In this document: positions 33,850 through 42,167 of the stretch, piece by piece
How positions within the stretch are numbered: position 1 is the stretch's first letter
How the letters are laid out: every line of letters begins with the position of its first letter
Assembly: GCA_034422115.1 (NCBI GenBank)
Contig: DAOUJW010000003.1
Coordinates: 1 to 62,251 of the forward strand
DNA length: 62,251 nucleotides
Reading direction: 5' to 3'
Origin: DAOUJW01 sp034422115
Lineage (GTDB): Bacteria > Chloroflexota > Dehalococcoidia > Lucifugimonadales > UBA2985
Notes under the pieces: model-generated
Databases searched by the model: none
What the model saw: the letters and a program-made list of their open reading frames with translations, nothing else
What the model was told of the DNA's origin: nothing
Made by a program: the position numbers and the translations under genes

Positions 33850-34727
33850 GCAGCGGCGCAGTACCCGTCCACTACGCCTACGTGGCCAGGTACACCTACT
33901 CGGACGTGGTGGTCCAGAACGACAACTTTCTGCGACTTTCCGCCTACTCAGACCAGCGTCAGTGGGTTGAAAGCCGCGATATCCAGACCAGCCCGGACGG
34001 GAGGAAGGTGGGCTACTCCGACCGGTTCGGCAACGCGGTGCATCGGGCGCGGATTATGACCCCGCACCAGGAGCTTATCATCGCCTCCATAGGCGAGGTG
34101 TACTTGGATGAAGAGTCGCCGCCGGTCGTCGATATGTCCCTTTCCTCAATGGAGCGCCGCCCGGACGCCTTCGAGTTCCTGGCGCCCTCTCCGCTGGTGG
34201 ATCCCTCTACCGTGGAGGACGCGGCCAAAGCCATTGCCGGCGATTCATCAACCCTCCTGGAGCTAATCCACAGGGTTGTGAAGTGGGTGAGGGAGGAGGT
34301 GAAGTACCAGAGGGGTAACACCTCGGTCAACACCTCGGCCCTGGACGTGCTGAACTCCATGGAGGGCGTCTGCCAGGACAAGACGCACCTGGCGCTGGGC
34401 ATGATACGGGCCCTGGGCGTGCCCGCGCGCTACGTGAGCGGTCTGCTGACCCGCCAGGCCGGCGAGACCCACGCCTGGCTGGAGTTCCACCACCAAGAGG
34501 CCGGCTGGCTGCCCGCTGACCCCACCAGGGGCGTAGTCATCGAGATAGGCGCCGACTACCTCAAGCTGGGAGTCGGGCGCGACTACTCGGACGTGCCGCC
34601 CGTCTCAGGCTCCTTTATCTCAAGAGGGTCGGGACAGCTGGACTTTACAAAGGCGCAGGTGTACTTCGACAGAGATCACATTTCCTTCGATGACGCACTG
34701 GGCCTCATTGAGAATAACAACGGGTGA
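33822..34727 (+). CDS. Transglutaminase-like cysteine protease family protein
   Basis: A 301-residue protein with an N-terminal all-beta region (YAYVARYTYSDVVVQNDNFL, related to the bacterial transglutaminase N domain) and a papain-like core. The catalytic triad is visible as C184 (GVCQDKTHLALGMIRALG), H217 (GETHAWLEF) and D233 (LPADPTRG). It overlaps the ATP-grasp gene by 28 bases. In the known operon type this enzyme is thought to hydrolyse or transfer the peptide bond made by the ATP-grasp partner. No signal peptide is seen, so it is probably cytoplasmic. Confidence 0.92.
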   Translation: MQAELGSHVGSGAVPVHYAYVARYTYSDVVVQNDNFLRLSAYSDQRQWVESRDIQTSPDGRKVGYSDRFGNAVHRARIMTPHQELIIASIGEVYLDEESPPVVDMSLSSMERRPDAFEFLAPSPLVDPSTVEDAAKAIAGDSSTLLELIHRVVKWVREEVKYQRGNTSVNTSALDVLNSMEGVCQDKTHLALGMIRALGVPARYVSGLLTRQAGETHAWLEFHHQEAGWLPADPTRGVVIEIGADYLKLGVGRDYSDVPPVSGSFISRGSGQLDFTKAQVYFDRDHISFDDALGLIENNNG

Positions 34728-34740
34728 AAGAGGTGAGGAG

Positions 34741-35265
34741 ATGGTAGAACCAAGGGCTTGGTCATTCAACTCAGACAGGTGGCTTACCGACTCCAGGGTG
34801 TACAACCTCATCTGGCTGGGCCGCTGGCTGGAGCGGGCCGAGAACGTGGCCCGGGTAATCAACACTTTTGCCAGGCTGGCGATGGACAACGGAGAGGACG
34901 TACACGCGCTGGCGGCGTCCCTGGTCAATGCCGCCAGGCTTCGGGGCATTCACATCGATGAGCCGGACCACTCTCTGTCCATGCTCCTCAAGTACCATGA
35001 GCCGTCCTCCATCTACCACAGCATGTCCACTGCCCGGAACAACGCAACGCAGGTGGGCACCGTGGAGCTAATCAGGGCCGTGTCTAGCGTGCTGCTGATA
35101 CTGGACGGGGCCAGCCTGCCCCTGCAATCGACGGAGGAGGCCTACAGCCTCACCAACAGCGTCCTGGACGGCCTGCAGGAGGTCTACGGCGTAATAGAGA
35201 CCAACTGGTTCCACAAGGAGTCCCTCTCGGAGGAGGAGGTGTACAGGAGGTTTGTCCAGCAGTAG
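34741..35265 (+). CDS. Half-length alpha-E domain protein
   Basis: A 174-residue alpha-helical protein of the alpha-E (DUF403) family, the constant partner of this ATP-grasp type. It starts with VYNLIWLGRWLERAENVARV, as full-length members do, and includes HEPSSIYHSMSTARNNATQV. It stops after EEEVYRRFVQQ, about half the ~300 residues usual for the family. The DNA after the stop does not continue the domain; the convergent YceI gene begins eight bases later. It may be a naturally short form or have lost its second half. GGTGAGGAG precedes the ATG. Confidence 0.85.
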   Translation: MVEPRAWSFNSDRWLTDSRVYNLIWLGRWLERAENVARVINTFARLAMDNGEDVHALAASLVNAARLRGIHIDEPDHSLSMLLKYHEPSSIYHSMSTARNNATQVGTVELIRAVSSVLLILDGASLPLQSTEEAYSLTNSVLDGLQEVYGVIETNWFHKESLSEEEVYRRFVQQ

Positions 35266-35273
35266 CGCCAACC

Positions 35274-36035
35274 TTACTGCGGGACCACGGCCAGCAGCAC
35301 CTCCACCCGCACCTCGTCCTCAATGCTGGCCACGGAGGGCGCAGTTGGGGGCGGAATGTCCAGCTCCTGCCAGGTGAAGGTCGTGCGCCCCAGGATGAAC
35401 AGCTCGCCGCCGTCGTCCCGCGCCTCGATGTCGAACTCCATAGGCACCGTGATGCCCCGGATGTCCAGGGAGCCGTTCACCTTGGTCATCACCGTCTCTC
35501 CGGCGTCCAGCCCATCCGGCAGCGGGCCCACGTCCGGCACGGTGAAGGTGGCGAACTGGTGGTCGCCGAACATCCTGCTCCTGACGTACCTGTCCCTGTA
35601 CTGCTGATCGCTGGACAGCGTGTGCAGGTCTATCTGGACGGCGGACTCCCGGCCGTCCAGATGCACCTCTCCAGATAGGGTGGTGGTGCGCATAACGGCG
35701 TCGTTGGGCAGGGGCAGCCTCACAAGCTGCTCCTCCACCGTGAAGGTGGCCTCAGACCCGTCGGACACAACGAAGGTTATTCCATCGTAGTCACCCACGC
35801 TCCTCTCCGTCATCGCAGGCTCAGCCGTGGGCGAAGGCTCAGGTGTGCCGGGCATCATTTCGGCCGTCGCCGTTGGCGCGGCAGTGGGTTCCATCTGGGA
35901 AGGGGTATTTGTGGGGACCGGCGTGGAGGTTGGCGCGGGCGCGGCGGTCGGCTCTTCGGAGCCACAGCCCACCAGCAGCATCAGAAAGAGGGATAGGGCG
36001 GACGCCGCAATCAGGAGTCTGGGATTAGTTGTCAT
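35274..36035 (-). CDS. YceI-domain lipoprotein
   Basis: A 253-residue lipoprotein. The signal (LSLFLMLLVGCGSEEP) gives Cys24 as the lipidated residue. A Pro/Thr-rich linker (~28-70, TPVPTNTPSQ, TPEPSPTAEP) leads to a YceI-like lipocalin domain (ATFTVEEQLVRLPLPNDAVM, LSGEVHLDG, VNGSLDIRGITVPMEFDIEA). YceI proteins bind isoprenoid-type lipids in their barrel; ligand and role here are unknown. The same linker style is found in lipoproteins at 49506-50099. The gene converges on the alpha-E gene with only eight bases between. Confidence 0.88.
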   Translation of the reverse strand: MTTNPRLLIAASALSLFLMLLVGCGSEEPTAAPAPTSTPVPTNTPSQMEPTAAPTATAEMMPGTPEPSPTAEPAMTERSVGDYDGITFVVSDGSEATFTVEEQLVRLPLPNDAVMRTTTLSGEVHLDGRESAVQIDLHTLSSDQQYRDRYVRSRMFGDHQFATFTVPDVGPLPDGLDAGETVMTKVNGSLDIRGITVPMEFDIEARDDGGELFILGRTTFTWQELDIPPPTAPSVASIEDEVRVEVLLAVVPQ

Positions 36036-36067
36036 ATTGGACCGTCTCTTTCTGCACGAAAGCTGCC

Positions 36068-36616
36068 TTAGATGGGGGAGTCGGAGTCTAGGATAACATA
36101 GGATGAAGTCCTTGGGGGCAGCTCCAGCCGGCCGCTCTCCTGGTCGCCCTGGTCGGCCAGCGCGATGCCGAGGCTGACCGCCAGTAGCAGCAACAGCGCC
36201 GTCGCCCAGCGTGGCAGCCACGAGCCTGCCCGGGCAAGGTGTGGGGTGATAAAGCCCGTCAGCCCAAAGACAACGACCGCCAGAGGGAGAATGTATGAGA
36301 TAGAGCGCTCCAGCTGCGTCTCGCCCACCACGGCGGCAATGGCGACGATGGCGAACACTAGCCAGTGGACGGAGTGGAAGATGACCCACTGCCGCGCCCC
36401 CCGGCCCTCCGTAGCCCGCCAGAGCGCGCTGTCGGCTAGGCCCACGGCCAGCGCACCCACCATCACCGACCCGCCGTTGAAGAAGGTGTCCGTAGGCGCT
36501 TCCAGCGGGAGGTTGACCAGCACGGCCGCAATGGCGGCAACCGACCCCGCAGTGAGGCCGGCCCGCACGGGACAGATGCCGTCACGTGGCTCCGTTCTGT
36601 TGGTAGCTGTGGACAA
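36068..36616 (-). CDS. Unknown membrane protein
   Basis: A 182-residue protein with about five membrane helices (AGSVAAIAAVLVNLPLEA, SVMVGALAVGLADSALW, SVHWLVFAIVAIAAVVG, ILPLAVVVFGLTGFITPHLA, WATALLLLLAVSLGIALAD). No catalytic motif or family is recognised. The start is a TTG at 36616, the first start codon of the frame; a shorter protein cannot be excluded. An extended -10 (TGC-TAGAAT at 36689-36697, minus strand) supports transcription from here. The YceI gene follows 32 bases downstream and is probably co-transcribed. Confidence 0.65.
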   Translation of the reverse strand: MSTATNRTEPRDGICPVRAGLTAGSVAAIAAVLVNLPLEAPTDTFFNGGSVMVGALAVGLADSALWRATEGRGARQWVIFHSVHWLVFAIVAIAAVVGETQLERSISYILPLAVVVFGLTGFITPHLARAGSWLPRWATALLLLLAVSLGIALADQGDQESGRLELPPRTSSYVILDSDSPI

Positions 36617-36709
36617 TCTACTTCAGACCTCTTTTGCCTCAAGTGTTGTGAGATATGGCTGGGTAGTAGTGGTGAACAGGATTACGCCATTCTAGCACAG
36701 GCTCTGCCT

Positions 36710-36759
36710 TGCTATAAGAGGTGGGTTGATACTCAGTCTCCCTGGTAGTAGACTATACT
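36710..36759 (+). promoter_or_regulatory. Promoter region of the Fur-family gene
   Basis: An extended -10 TGC-TATAAG at 36710-36718 and a TATACT at 36754-36759, repeated as TATAC ten bases on, both read toward the regulator. No clear 19-bp Fur box was found. Confidence 0.35.
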
Positions 36760-36789
36760 TACACTATACAGGACGTAGTCGAAGAAATT

Positions 36790-37227
36790 ATGAACGAGAC
36801 ACAGGTTTCCCGCCCCAACCTCATGGCCGTGCTGGAGGATCGAGGCTACAGGTCTACGGCTCCCAGGCTGGCCATCATCCAGCTACTGGAGATGAAGCAG
36901 GCGGGCTTTACCGCTGAGGAGATCAGCGAAGAGCTTCCGTCCGTGGGCCGGGCGACGGTCTACAGGACCATCAAGCTCCTTCTGGAGGAGGGGGTTATCT
37001 GCAAACTCGCTCTGATGGACGGCGCCCCGAAGTACAGCCTCTCCCGCAACGAGCACCATCACCACACAGTGTGCGTCAAGTGCGGCACGGTCGGCGAGTT
37101 CCGGGCTGCGACGGTGGAGCGTCTTCTGCGAGCCGTCGGTAGCGACATTCCGGGCGAGGTGGTCGGTCACCGCATGGAGTTCTACATCAACTGCCACCAG
37201 TGCCAGGCCACCGACAATAGCGGCTAG
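36790..37227 (+). CDS. Fur-family metalloregulator
   Basis: A 145-residue Fur/Zur/PerR-type repressor. The winged helix-turn-helix is at ~10-75 (GYRSTAPRLAIIQLLEMKQA, FTAEEISEEL, GRATVYRTIKLLLEEGVI). The metal-binding dimerisation half contains HHHHTVCVKCG (~87-97) and a second CxxC (CHQCQ) for structural zinc. Sequence alone does not separate Fur, Zur and PerR. No metal-uptake genes are adjacent; the next gene is a small DUF4377 lipoprotein 56 bases downstream. Confidence 0.92.
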   Translation: MNETQVSRPNLMAVLEDRGYRSTAPRLAIIQLLEMKQAGFTAEEISEELPSVGRATVYRTIKLLLEEGVICKLALMDGAPKYSLSRNEHHHHTVCVKCGTVGEFRAATVERLLRAVGSDIPGEVVGHRMEFYINCHQCQATDNSG

Positions 37228-37283
37228 ACTTGCATGGCCTCATTGAAGCCGACGTCCGCCTAACTGCCCACTGAGTTAGCTCT

Positions 37284-37625
37284 ATGCGTCAGCCACCTGC
37301 CGCCACGTTCAAGAGATTGGTGGCTATGGCGTCTGCGCTGGCTCTGGTTTTGGGCGCCTGCACCTTTGACGCATCCACGACCGAAGTCCTTGAGGTCGAG
37401 GTCGGCCCTGAGCTTGTCGACTGCGTAGGCGTTGGGCCCATGAAGTGCATGGTGGTTGACGGCAGCTTCTTCTACAGCCGGATAGAAGGCTTCGACTACG
37501 AAGAGGCGTACGTCTACAGGCTCAGGATAGAGAAGTTCGAAGCCTATCCGGGCCAGGAGCCGCCCCAGGACGCCTCCAGGTACGGCTATCGGCTCATTGA
37601 GGTCATAAGCAAGACGCCCGCCTAG
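37284..37625 (+). CDS. DUF4377 lipoprotein
   Basis: A 113-residue lipoprotein with signal LALVLGACTFDAS (Cys near residue 25). The mature part matches the DUF4377 pattern: VDCVGVGPMKCMVVDG, then FFYSRIEGFDYEEAYVYRLR and DASRYGYRLIEVISK. DUF4377 occurs at the end of heat-shock-type secreted proteins and alone; its role is unknown. It lies directly after the Fur-family regulator, so metal-dependent control is possible but not shown. Two cysteines in the mature chain could form a disulfide. Confidence 0.85.
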   Translation: MRQPPAATFKRLVAMASALALVLGACTFDASTTEVLEVEVGPELVDCVGVGPMKCMVVDGSFFYSRIEGFDYEEAYVYRLRIEKFEAYPGQEPPQDASRYGYRLIEVISKTPA

Positions 37626-37708
37626 CCTGGGGATTTGCCTCGTTGCTTGCAGGGGGTATTCCCGACACACGTTGAAGATGCCTAAGCTGGCTAAAGCAGA
37701 CTTTCTTT

Positions 37709-37799
37709 CCCGCTCATGTTGAGCTTGTCGAACCAGAGCGGGAATACAGCAAGCGTAGGGCGTCCCCCGCTCACCCTTCGACAGGCTCAGGATGAGCGG
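37709..37799. repeat. Two CCGCTCA...TGAGCGG inverted repeats in a 362-base gap
   Basis: The gap 37626-37987 has no gene. It holds two copies of a palindromic element built on CTTCGACAAGCTCAG: 37709-37741 (degenerate) and 37767-37799 (better). The same family is at 56298 and three times at 62036-62165. Confidence 0.75.
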
Positions 37800-37987
37800 T
37801 GTTGTCTGCTAACGCTGATACACCATGGGGAATGCCTGCAATAGCGCGGTGTAGTCGCGCAGCCTTTTTGGTGGTAATATGGGGTAGTTTCCCTCAACCC
37901 ACTATTCTGGTCGTCGAATAGCGCCTGGCGCACGGAGCGGCAAGGCCGGCTCACCAAGTGCGGTGGTGAATCGGAAAGGAGGGCACA

Positions 37988-38809
37988 GTGGACTTCGAGA
38001 TCCACTACACGGACCAGCAGCAGCAGTTTCGAGGGGCCCTCCGCGCCTGGCTGGACGACAACATGCCCAAGGACCTGGACATCCCGTCGGACGGCAGGCC
38101 CCTGGACAAGGAGACACAGCAGAAGGTCAGGGATTTCCGGTGCAGGCTGGGCGAGAAGGGCTGGCTGGCGCCGTCCTGGCCCCTGGAGTGGGGCGGCGGC
38201 GGGCTGCACCCGGAGTTGGAGGAGGTCTTTCTGGAGGAGATCAGGCGGCTGAACCTCCCGTCAATCGGCAACACCCAGCGCTGGATTCCGCCTCTACTGG
38301 TCTGGGGCAGCCCGGAGCAGAAGGAGCGATACGTGCCCCCGGCCCTCCGGGGTGAGACCATTGTATGGCAGCTCTTCAGCGAGTTGGAGACGGGCAGCGA
38401 CCTGGCCTCCATCAAGACCCACGCCGTCCGCGACGGCGGGGAGTGGATCATCAACGGCAGCAAGGCCTTTGTTCTGGGCCGGTTTGACCCCGACTACCTC
38501 TGGACGCTTGCCGTCACTGACGTCACCCGTCCTGAAAAGCTCAATCTCGGCGTGTTCATGATAGACGCCGCCACTCCGGGCATCTACGTCAGCAGCCAGG
38601 ATCTTCTCTTGGGCAGCGACAGCCACATCGAGTTGGACGACGTGCGCGTGCCTGGGGACTGCCTGATCGGGCACCAGTATCAGGGGTGGGAGATAGCCCA
38701 GGCCACCATTGGCAGTGAGCGTGGTGGCTACATGATCTTCCGTGGCGACGATGAGACCGTCCGCAGCGTGCAGGAGTTTCTCAGGCAGCAGGGCAGGGAG
38801 CAGACGTAA
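37988..38809 (+). CDS. Acyl-CoA dehydrogenase lacking the C-terminal domain
   Basis: A 273-residue protein with the first two acyl-CoA dehydrogenase domains only. The N-terminal helical domain (YTDQQQQFRGALRAWLDDNM, GWLAPSWPLEWGG) and the middle beta domain (WQLFSELETGSDLASIKTHA, EWIINGSKAFV, SDSHIELDDVRVPGDCLIG) are complete. The C-terminal helical domain, which carries the catalytic Glu and much of the FAD-dimer contact in most family members (~380 residues), is missing; the chain stops at QGREQT and a terminator follows. It may pair with another half as in ChsE1-ChsE2-type heteromers. GTG start after AAAGGAGGG. Confidence 0.88.
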   Translation: MDFEIHYTDQQQQFRGALRAWLDDNMPKDLDIPSDGRPLDKETQQKVRDFRCRLGEKGWLAPSWPLEWGGGGLHPELEEVFLEEIRRLNLPSIGNTQRWIPPLLVWGSPEQKERYVPPALRGETIVWQLFSELETGSDLASIKTHAVRDGGEWIINGSKAFVLGRFDPDYLWTLAVTDVTRPEKLNLGVFMIDAATPGIYVSSQDLLLGSDSHIELDDVRVPGDCLIGHQYQGWEIAQATIGSERGGYMIFRGDDETVRSVQEFLRQQGREQT

Positions 38810-38833
38810 TACTACGTTGATCCTAAAAGAGAG

Positions 38834-38868
38834 CGAGAGGCTGTGGGAACACAGCCTCTCGTGCTTTT
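38834..38868 (+). terminator. Intrinsic terminator
   Basis: CGAGAGGCTGTG (38834-38845), loop GGAA, CACAGCCTCTCG (38850-38861), then TGCTTTTCTT: a perfect 12-bp stem and T tract ending the acyl-CoA dehydrogenase transcript. Confidence 0.9.
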
Positions 38869-38875
38869 CTTCGTC

Positions 38876-38895
38876 ATTCCTGCGGAAGCAGGAAT
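38876..38895. repeat. ATTCCTGC-type palindrome
   Basis: ATTCCTGC-GGAA-GCAGGAAT, immediately after the terminator and before the end of the convergent permease gene. Confidence 0.75.
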
Positions 38896-38917
38896 CCAGT
38901 ACCGTTGTCTTGTAAGC

Positions 38918-39880
38918 CTAGTCGAACCTTATGCGCGGGTCCAGCCATGCGTACGAGATGTCGACTATGATGTTGGTCACGATTATCCACATGGCAAAGA
39001 AGGTGACCAGGGACTGCACAATGTTGTAGTCCCGGCTGTTCATCCCCGCCACAAGGTACTGGCCCAGCCCGGGCATCTGGAAGATGGTCTCCATAATCAC
39101 GGAGCCGCCGATGATTGCCGCTATAGAGAACCCAACAATGGTCACCACGGGCAGCATGGCGTTTCTCAGGGCGTGGCGGTAGGTGACCACTGCGCCGCTC
39201 AATCCCTTGGCGTGGGCCGTCCTGATGTAGTCCTGTCGCAGCACCTCCAGCATTGAGGAGCGCAGCATCCTGGCTTTAACCGCCGTAGAGCTGTAGCCCA
39301 CGATGACGGCGGGCCAGAACATAAGGCTCAGGTTGCCGAATGGGTCTTCGAAGAAGTCCTTGTACTCCAGCCGCGGGCTCCAGTCGAAGAGATACAGCCC
39401 CACCACCAAGAGCATCGTCGCAATCCAGAAATTGGGTATGGACAGGCCGCCCAAGGAGAACACGCGCCCGACGTAGTCGCTCCAGGTGTCCTGCTTTAGG
39501 GCCATCAATAGCCCCACCGGGAACGCTATCAACACGGATAACACCAGACTCAGAATGCCCAGCTCCATGGTCACCGGCAGCTTCTGCTTGAAGTCATCCC
39601 ACACGTTTCCGCCGTGGAAGTAGGAGGTGCCCCAGTCAAAGGTCAGCATGTCCCCCATCCAGACCAGGTACTGCATGTGGAGGGGCCTGTGCAGCCCCAG
39701 ATTTTCCCTGATTCGATCCAGCGCCTCCTCATCTATTGACACAATGTCGTCGTCCCCCTGGGTGTACACCATCATTGCCACGTCCCCCGGGGCTATCCGG
39801 AGGATGACGAAAATCAGAAGCGATACGAGGAATGCGCTGAGCATCCCCTGCAGTAGTCGTTGTGCGATGTATCTGTGCAT
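38918..39880 (-). CDS. ABC transporter permease, DppB/OppB type
   Basis: A 320-residue permease of the peptide/nickel importer class with six helices. It opens with IAQRLLQGMLSAFLVSLLIF and has the usual coupling (EAA) loop, RTAHAKGLSGAVVTYRHALR, which docks on the ATPase. A long periplasmic segment follows helix 1 (IRENLGLHRPLHMQYLVWMG). AAGGA precedes the ATG. Normally a DppC-type partner, two ATPases and a binding protein accompany it; here only two further DppB-type genes lie upstream. Confidence 0.92.
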   Translation of the reverse strand: MHRYIAQRLLQGMLSAFLVSLLIFVILRIAPGDVAMMVYTQGDDDIVSIDEEALDRIRENLGLHRPLHMQYLVWMGDMLTFDWGTSYFHGGNVWDDFKQKLPVTMELGILSLVLSVLIAFPVGLLMALKQDTWSDYVGRVFSLGGLSIPNFWIATMLLVVGLYLFDWSPRLEYKDFFEDPFGNLSLMFWPAVIVGYSSTAVKARMLRSSMLEVLRQDYIRTAHAKGLSGAVVTYRHALRNAMLPVVTIVGFSIAAIIGGSVIMETIFQMPGLGQYLVAGMNSRDYNIVQSLVTFFAMWIIVTNIIVDISYAWLDPRIRFD

Positions 39881-39911
39881 GGCGTCCTTCTATTGGATGT
39901 TAGGTGCTAGT

Positions 39912-40919
39912 TTACACCAGCCGGACGGGGTTTGCCAGATGGTTCCACTCTTCTCTAGGTGACTTCCCCGAGGAGCGTACGTCTGGTGTCAGCCAACCGC
40001 ATAGGATGTCCACCAGGGTGTTGATTGCTATCACCCACACGGCAAAGAAGAGGGCCAGGGATTCTATAATTGGGTAGTCTCTCTGGTTTAGGGCCGCGTT
40101 AAGCATACGGCCTACGCCGTCCAGAACGAAGACCTGCTCCATTATCAGCGTGCCGCCAAGGATGACCGGAAGGATGAGCGCAAATATAGCTGCCGCTGGG
40201 GCAAGGGTATGCTTCAGTGTGAGTAGGAATATCATGGCTGGGTGCGGCGGCTCTGATGCAGTCACATCCACTACGTAGTCTTGGCGCAGCGCGTCCAGTG
40301 TGGAGGAGCGCATCATCAGGGCGACAGCGGTAGCGGTCGGTATACCAAGGACTAAAGCGGGCCAGACAAACAGGATCAAGTTGCCCCTTGGGTCTTCTAA
40401 GGGTGGAATATATCCGACCTTAGGGCTCCACTCCAGGAATCGGATACCCGCAACCAGCAGTAGTGTAGCTGTCCAGAACACAGGGAGGGTCAGCCACGTT
40501 CTAAAGACAGCCCGTCCGAGAATGTCTATCCATGAGTTTCTCCTGAGGGCCATGAATACCCCGGCAGGTATGCCGACTAGCACTGCCATAGCGTGGGCCA
40601 TGATGACGAGTTGGAGAGTCGCCGGCAGGACGCTGAAGAACATTTCCCATATACTCTCACCGCTAAACCATGACTCTCCCCAGTTCCCAGTGGCCCAACC
40701 GCCTATCCATCTGAGGTACTTCATATGCAATGGCCCATGCAATCCCAAGTCCTCTCTGATCATTCTCAGTTCTTCCTCGGTGGGTTCCCATCCTCCAATA
40801 CCCAGCATCATATAATCTTCAAGTCCAAGAGTAGAACGGAGGATGGCAAAAAGAATCAGAGATACTATGAATGCGGTGATCAGCCCCGCCAATAGCCGCC
40901 GGGCAATGTATCTGAGTAT
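39912..40919 (-). CDS. DppB-type permease, second of three; ATA at expected start
   Basis: About 335 residues, closely related to the next gene. The coupling loop is altered: RQDYVVDVTASEPPHPAMIF replaces the usual A-x-A-x-G-L pattern. The conserved ribosome site (GGAGGTGGCTT) is followed by ATA CTC AGA TAC, where the sister copy has ATG CTC AGA TAC, so the expected start codon is mutated. Initiation may use ATA at 40919; the alternative is a TTG at 40892 without a ribosome site, which would remove nine residues of the first helix. Otherwise the frame is intact to FDWSP-like and WLTPDVRSSGKSPREEW. Confidence 0.8.
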   Translation of the reverse strand: MLRYIARRLLAGLITAFIVSLILFAILRSTLGLEDYMMLGIGGWEPTEEELRMIREDLGLHGPLHMKYLRWIGGWATGNWGESWFSGESIWEMFFSVLPATLQLVIMAHAMAVLVGIPAGVFMALRRNSWIDILGRAVFRTWLTLPVFWTATLLLVAGIRFLEWSPKVGYIPPLEDPRGNLILFVWPALVLGIPTATAVALMMRSSTLDALRQDYVVDVTASEPPHPAMIFLLTLKHTLAPAAAIFALILPVILGGTLIMEQVFVLDGVGRMLNAALNQRDYPIIESLALFFAVWVIAINTLVDILCGWLTPDVRSSGKSPREEWNHLANPVRLV

Positions 40920-41978
40920 AAGCCACCTCCTGCGCCCGGGCTACACCAGCCGGACGGGGTCTGCCAGATGGTTCCACTCTTCTCTAGGTGACTTCCCCGA
41001 GGAGCGTACGTCTGGTGTCAGCCAACCGCAGAGGATGTCCACCAGGGTGTTGACCGCAATCACCCATACGGAGAAGAAGAGGGCGAGGGATTCTATAACA
41101 GGGAAGTCCCTCTCGTTTAAAGCCGCGTTAAGCATACGGCCTACGCCGTCCAGAACAAAAACCCGCTCCATTATCAACATCCCTCCGAGGATAGCCGGGA
41201 AGGTAAGTGCCAAGATAACGGCTGCCGGCGCAAGGGTATGCTTCAGTGTGAATAGGAATATCATGGCTGGGTGCGGCGGCTCTGATGCAGTCATATCCAT
41301 TACGTAGTCTTGGCGCAGCGCATCCAGTGCAACTGAGCGCATCATCAGGGCGACAGCGGTAGCGGCTGGTATACCAAGGACTAAAGCGGGCCAGACAAAC
41401 AGGATCAAGTTGCCCCTTGGGTCTTCTAAGGGTGGAATGTATCCGACCTTGGGGCTCCACTCCAGGAATCGGATACCCGCAACCAGCAGTAGGGTAGCTG
41501 TCCAGAATATGGGGAGGGTCAGCCACGTCCTAAAGACAGCTCGTCCGAGAAGGTCTAACCAAGAGTTTCTCCTGAGGGCCATGATGATCCCGGCGGGTAC
41601 GCCCAAAAGCACTGCAATAGTCAGGGCCATTGCAACCAGCTGAAGGGTTGCCGGCAGACCCTCCATGAACTTCTCCCATATGGCTTCTCCAGAGAACATG
41701 GACTCGCCCCAGTCCCCAGAAGCCAAGCCTCCAACCCAACTGAAGTACTGTATGTACAGAGGGGCGTTCAAGCCTAAACGCTCTCTGATAGCCCATCGCA
41801 CCTCCTCGGCTGGTTGTAAGGAAACCCCACCAATGGGTTCAATAGCTACAAAGAGCTCTTGATCAACGGCAATGCGTAGAAGGGCAAAAACAAGGATGGA
41901 TACTACGGAGGCCGTGAGCAGCCCTACCAATAGCCGCCGTGCAATGTATCTGAGCATAAGCCACCTCCCACCGTAGGA
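39921..41978 (-). repeat. Recent tandem duplication of a permease gene
   Basis: The units beginning near 39921 and 40943 are almost identical for their first ~90 bases (gene 3' ends) and stay highly similar through most of the coding region, including the ribosome site. The N-terminal periplasmic segments (about residues 28-75) have diverged most. Confidence 0.85.
40941..41957 (-). CDS. DppB-type permease, third of three
   Basis: A 338-residue permease with intact ATG after GGGAGGTGG. It has six helices and the same altered coupling loop as its duplicate (MDMTASEPPHPAMIFLFTLK). The second-to-third helix region (SWLDLLGRAVFRTWLTLPIF) and the C-terminal ALNERDFPVIESLALFF are DppB-like. It is the first gene of the permease row on this strand. 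No ATPase, DppC-type permease or substrate-binding protein is in the window, so how it is energised is unknown. Confidence 0.9.
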   Translation of the reverse strand: MLRYIARRLLVGLLTASVVSILVFALLRIAVDQELFVAIEPIGGVSLQPAEEVRWAIRERLGLNAPLYIQYFSWVGGLASGDWGESMFSGEAIWEKFMEGLPATLQLVAMALTIAVLLGVPAGIIMALRRNSWLDLLGRAVFRTWLTLPIFWTATLLLVAGIRFLEWSPKVGYIPPLEDPRGNLILFVWPALVLGIPAATAVALMMRSVALDALRQDYVMDMTASEPPHPAMIFLFTLKHTLAPAAVILALTFPAILGGMLIMERVFVLDGVGRMLNAALNERDFPVIESLALFFSVWVIAVNTLVDILCGWLTPDVRSSGKSPREEWNHLADPVRLV

Positions 41979-42167
41979 AAGCGCTTTACTTTGGAGCAAG
42001 ATGATAGAGGTGGCGGTGGGGCGCGTCAACGAGAGCCGTCAGTATTTTGGGGACTTTGCGATGCTCTCTCCTCAATATTCTGTGCCTAAGAAGAAAGCAG
42101 CCCTAGCTGTAAGGAAAACGTAAGAGTTTCGTAATGTTTGAGTCACTGGCCTGTCCAACAAAAGAAG

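Noticed and set aside
35830..35960. Repetitive GC-rich stretch, possible regulatory array
   Set aside because: It is the Pro/Thr linker coding region of the YceI lipoprotein.
38810..38917. Missing C-terminal part of the acyl-CoA dehydrogenase in another frame
   Set aside because: The 108 bases hold a terminator and a palindromic repeat; no frame continues the domain.
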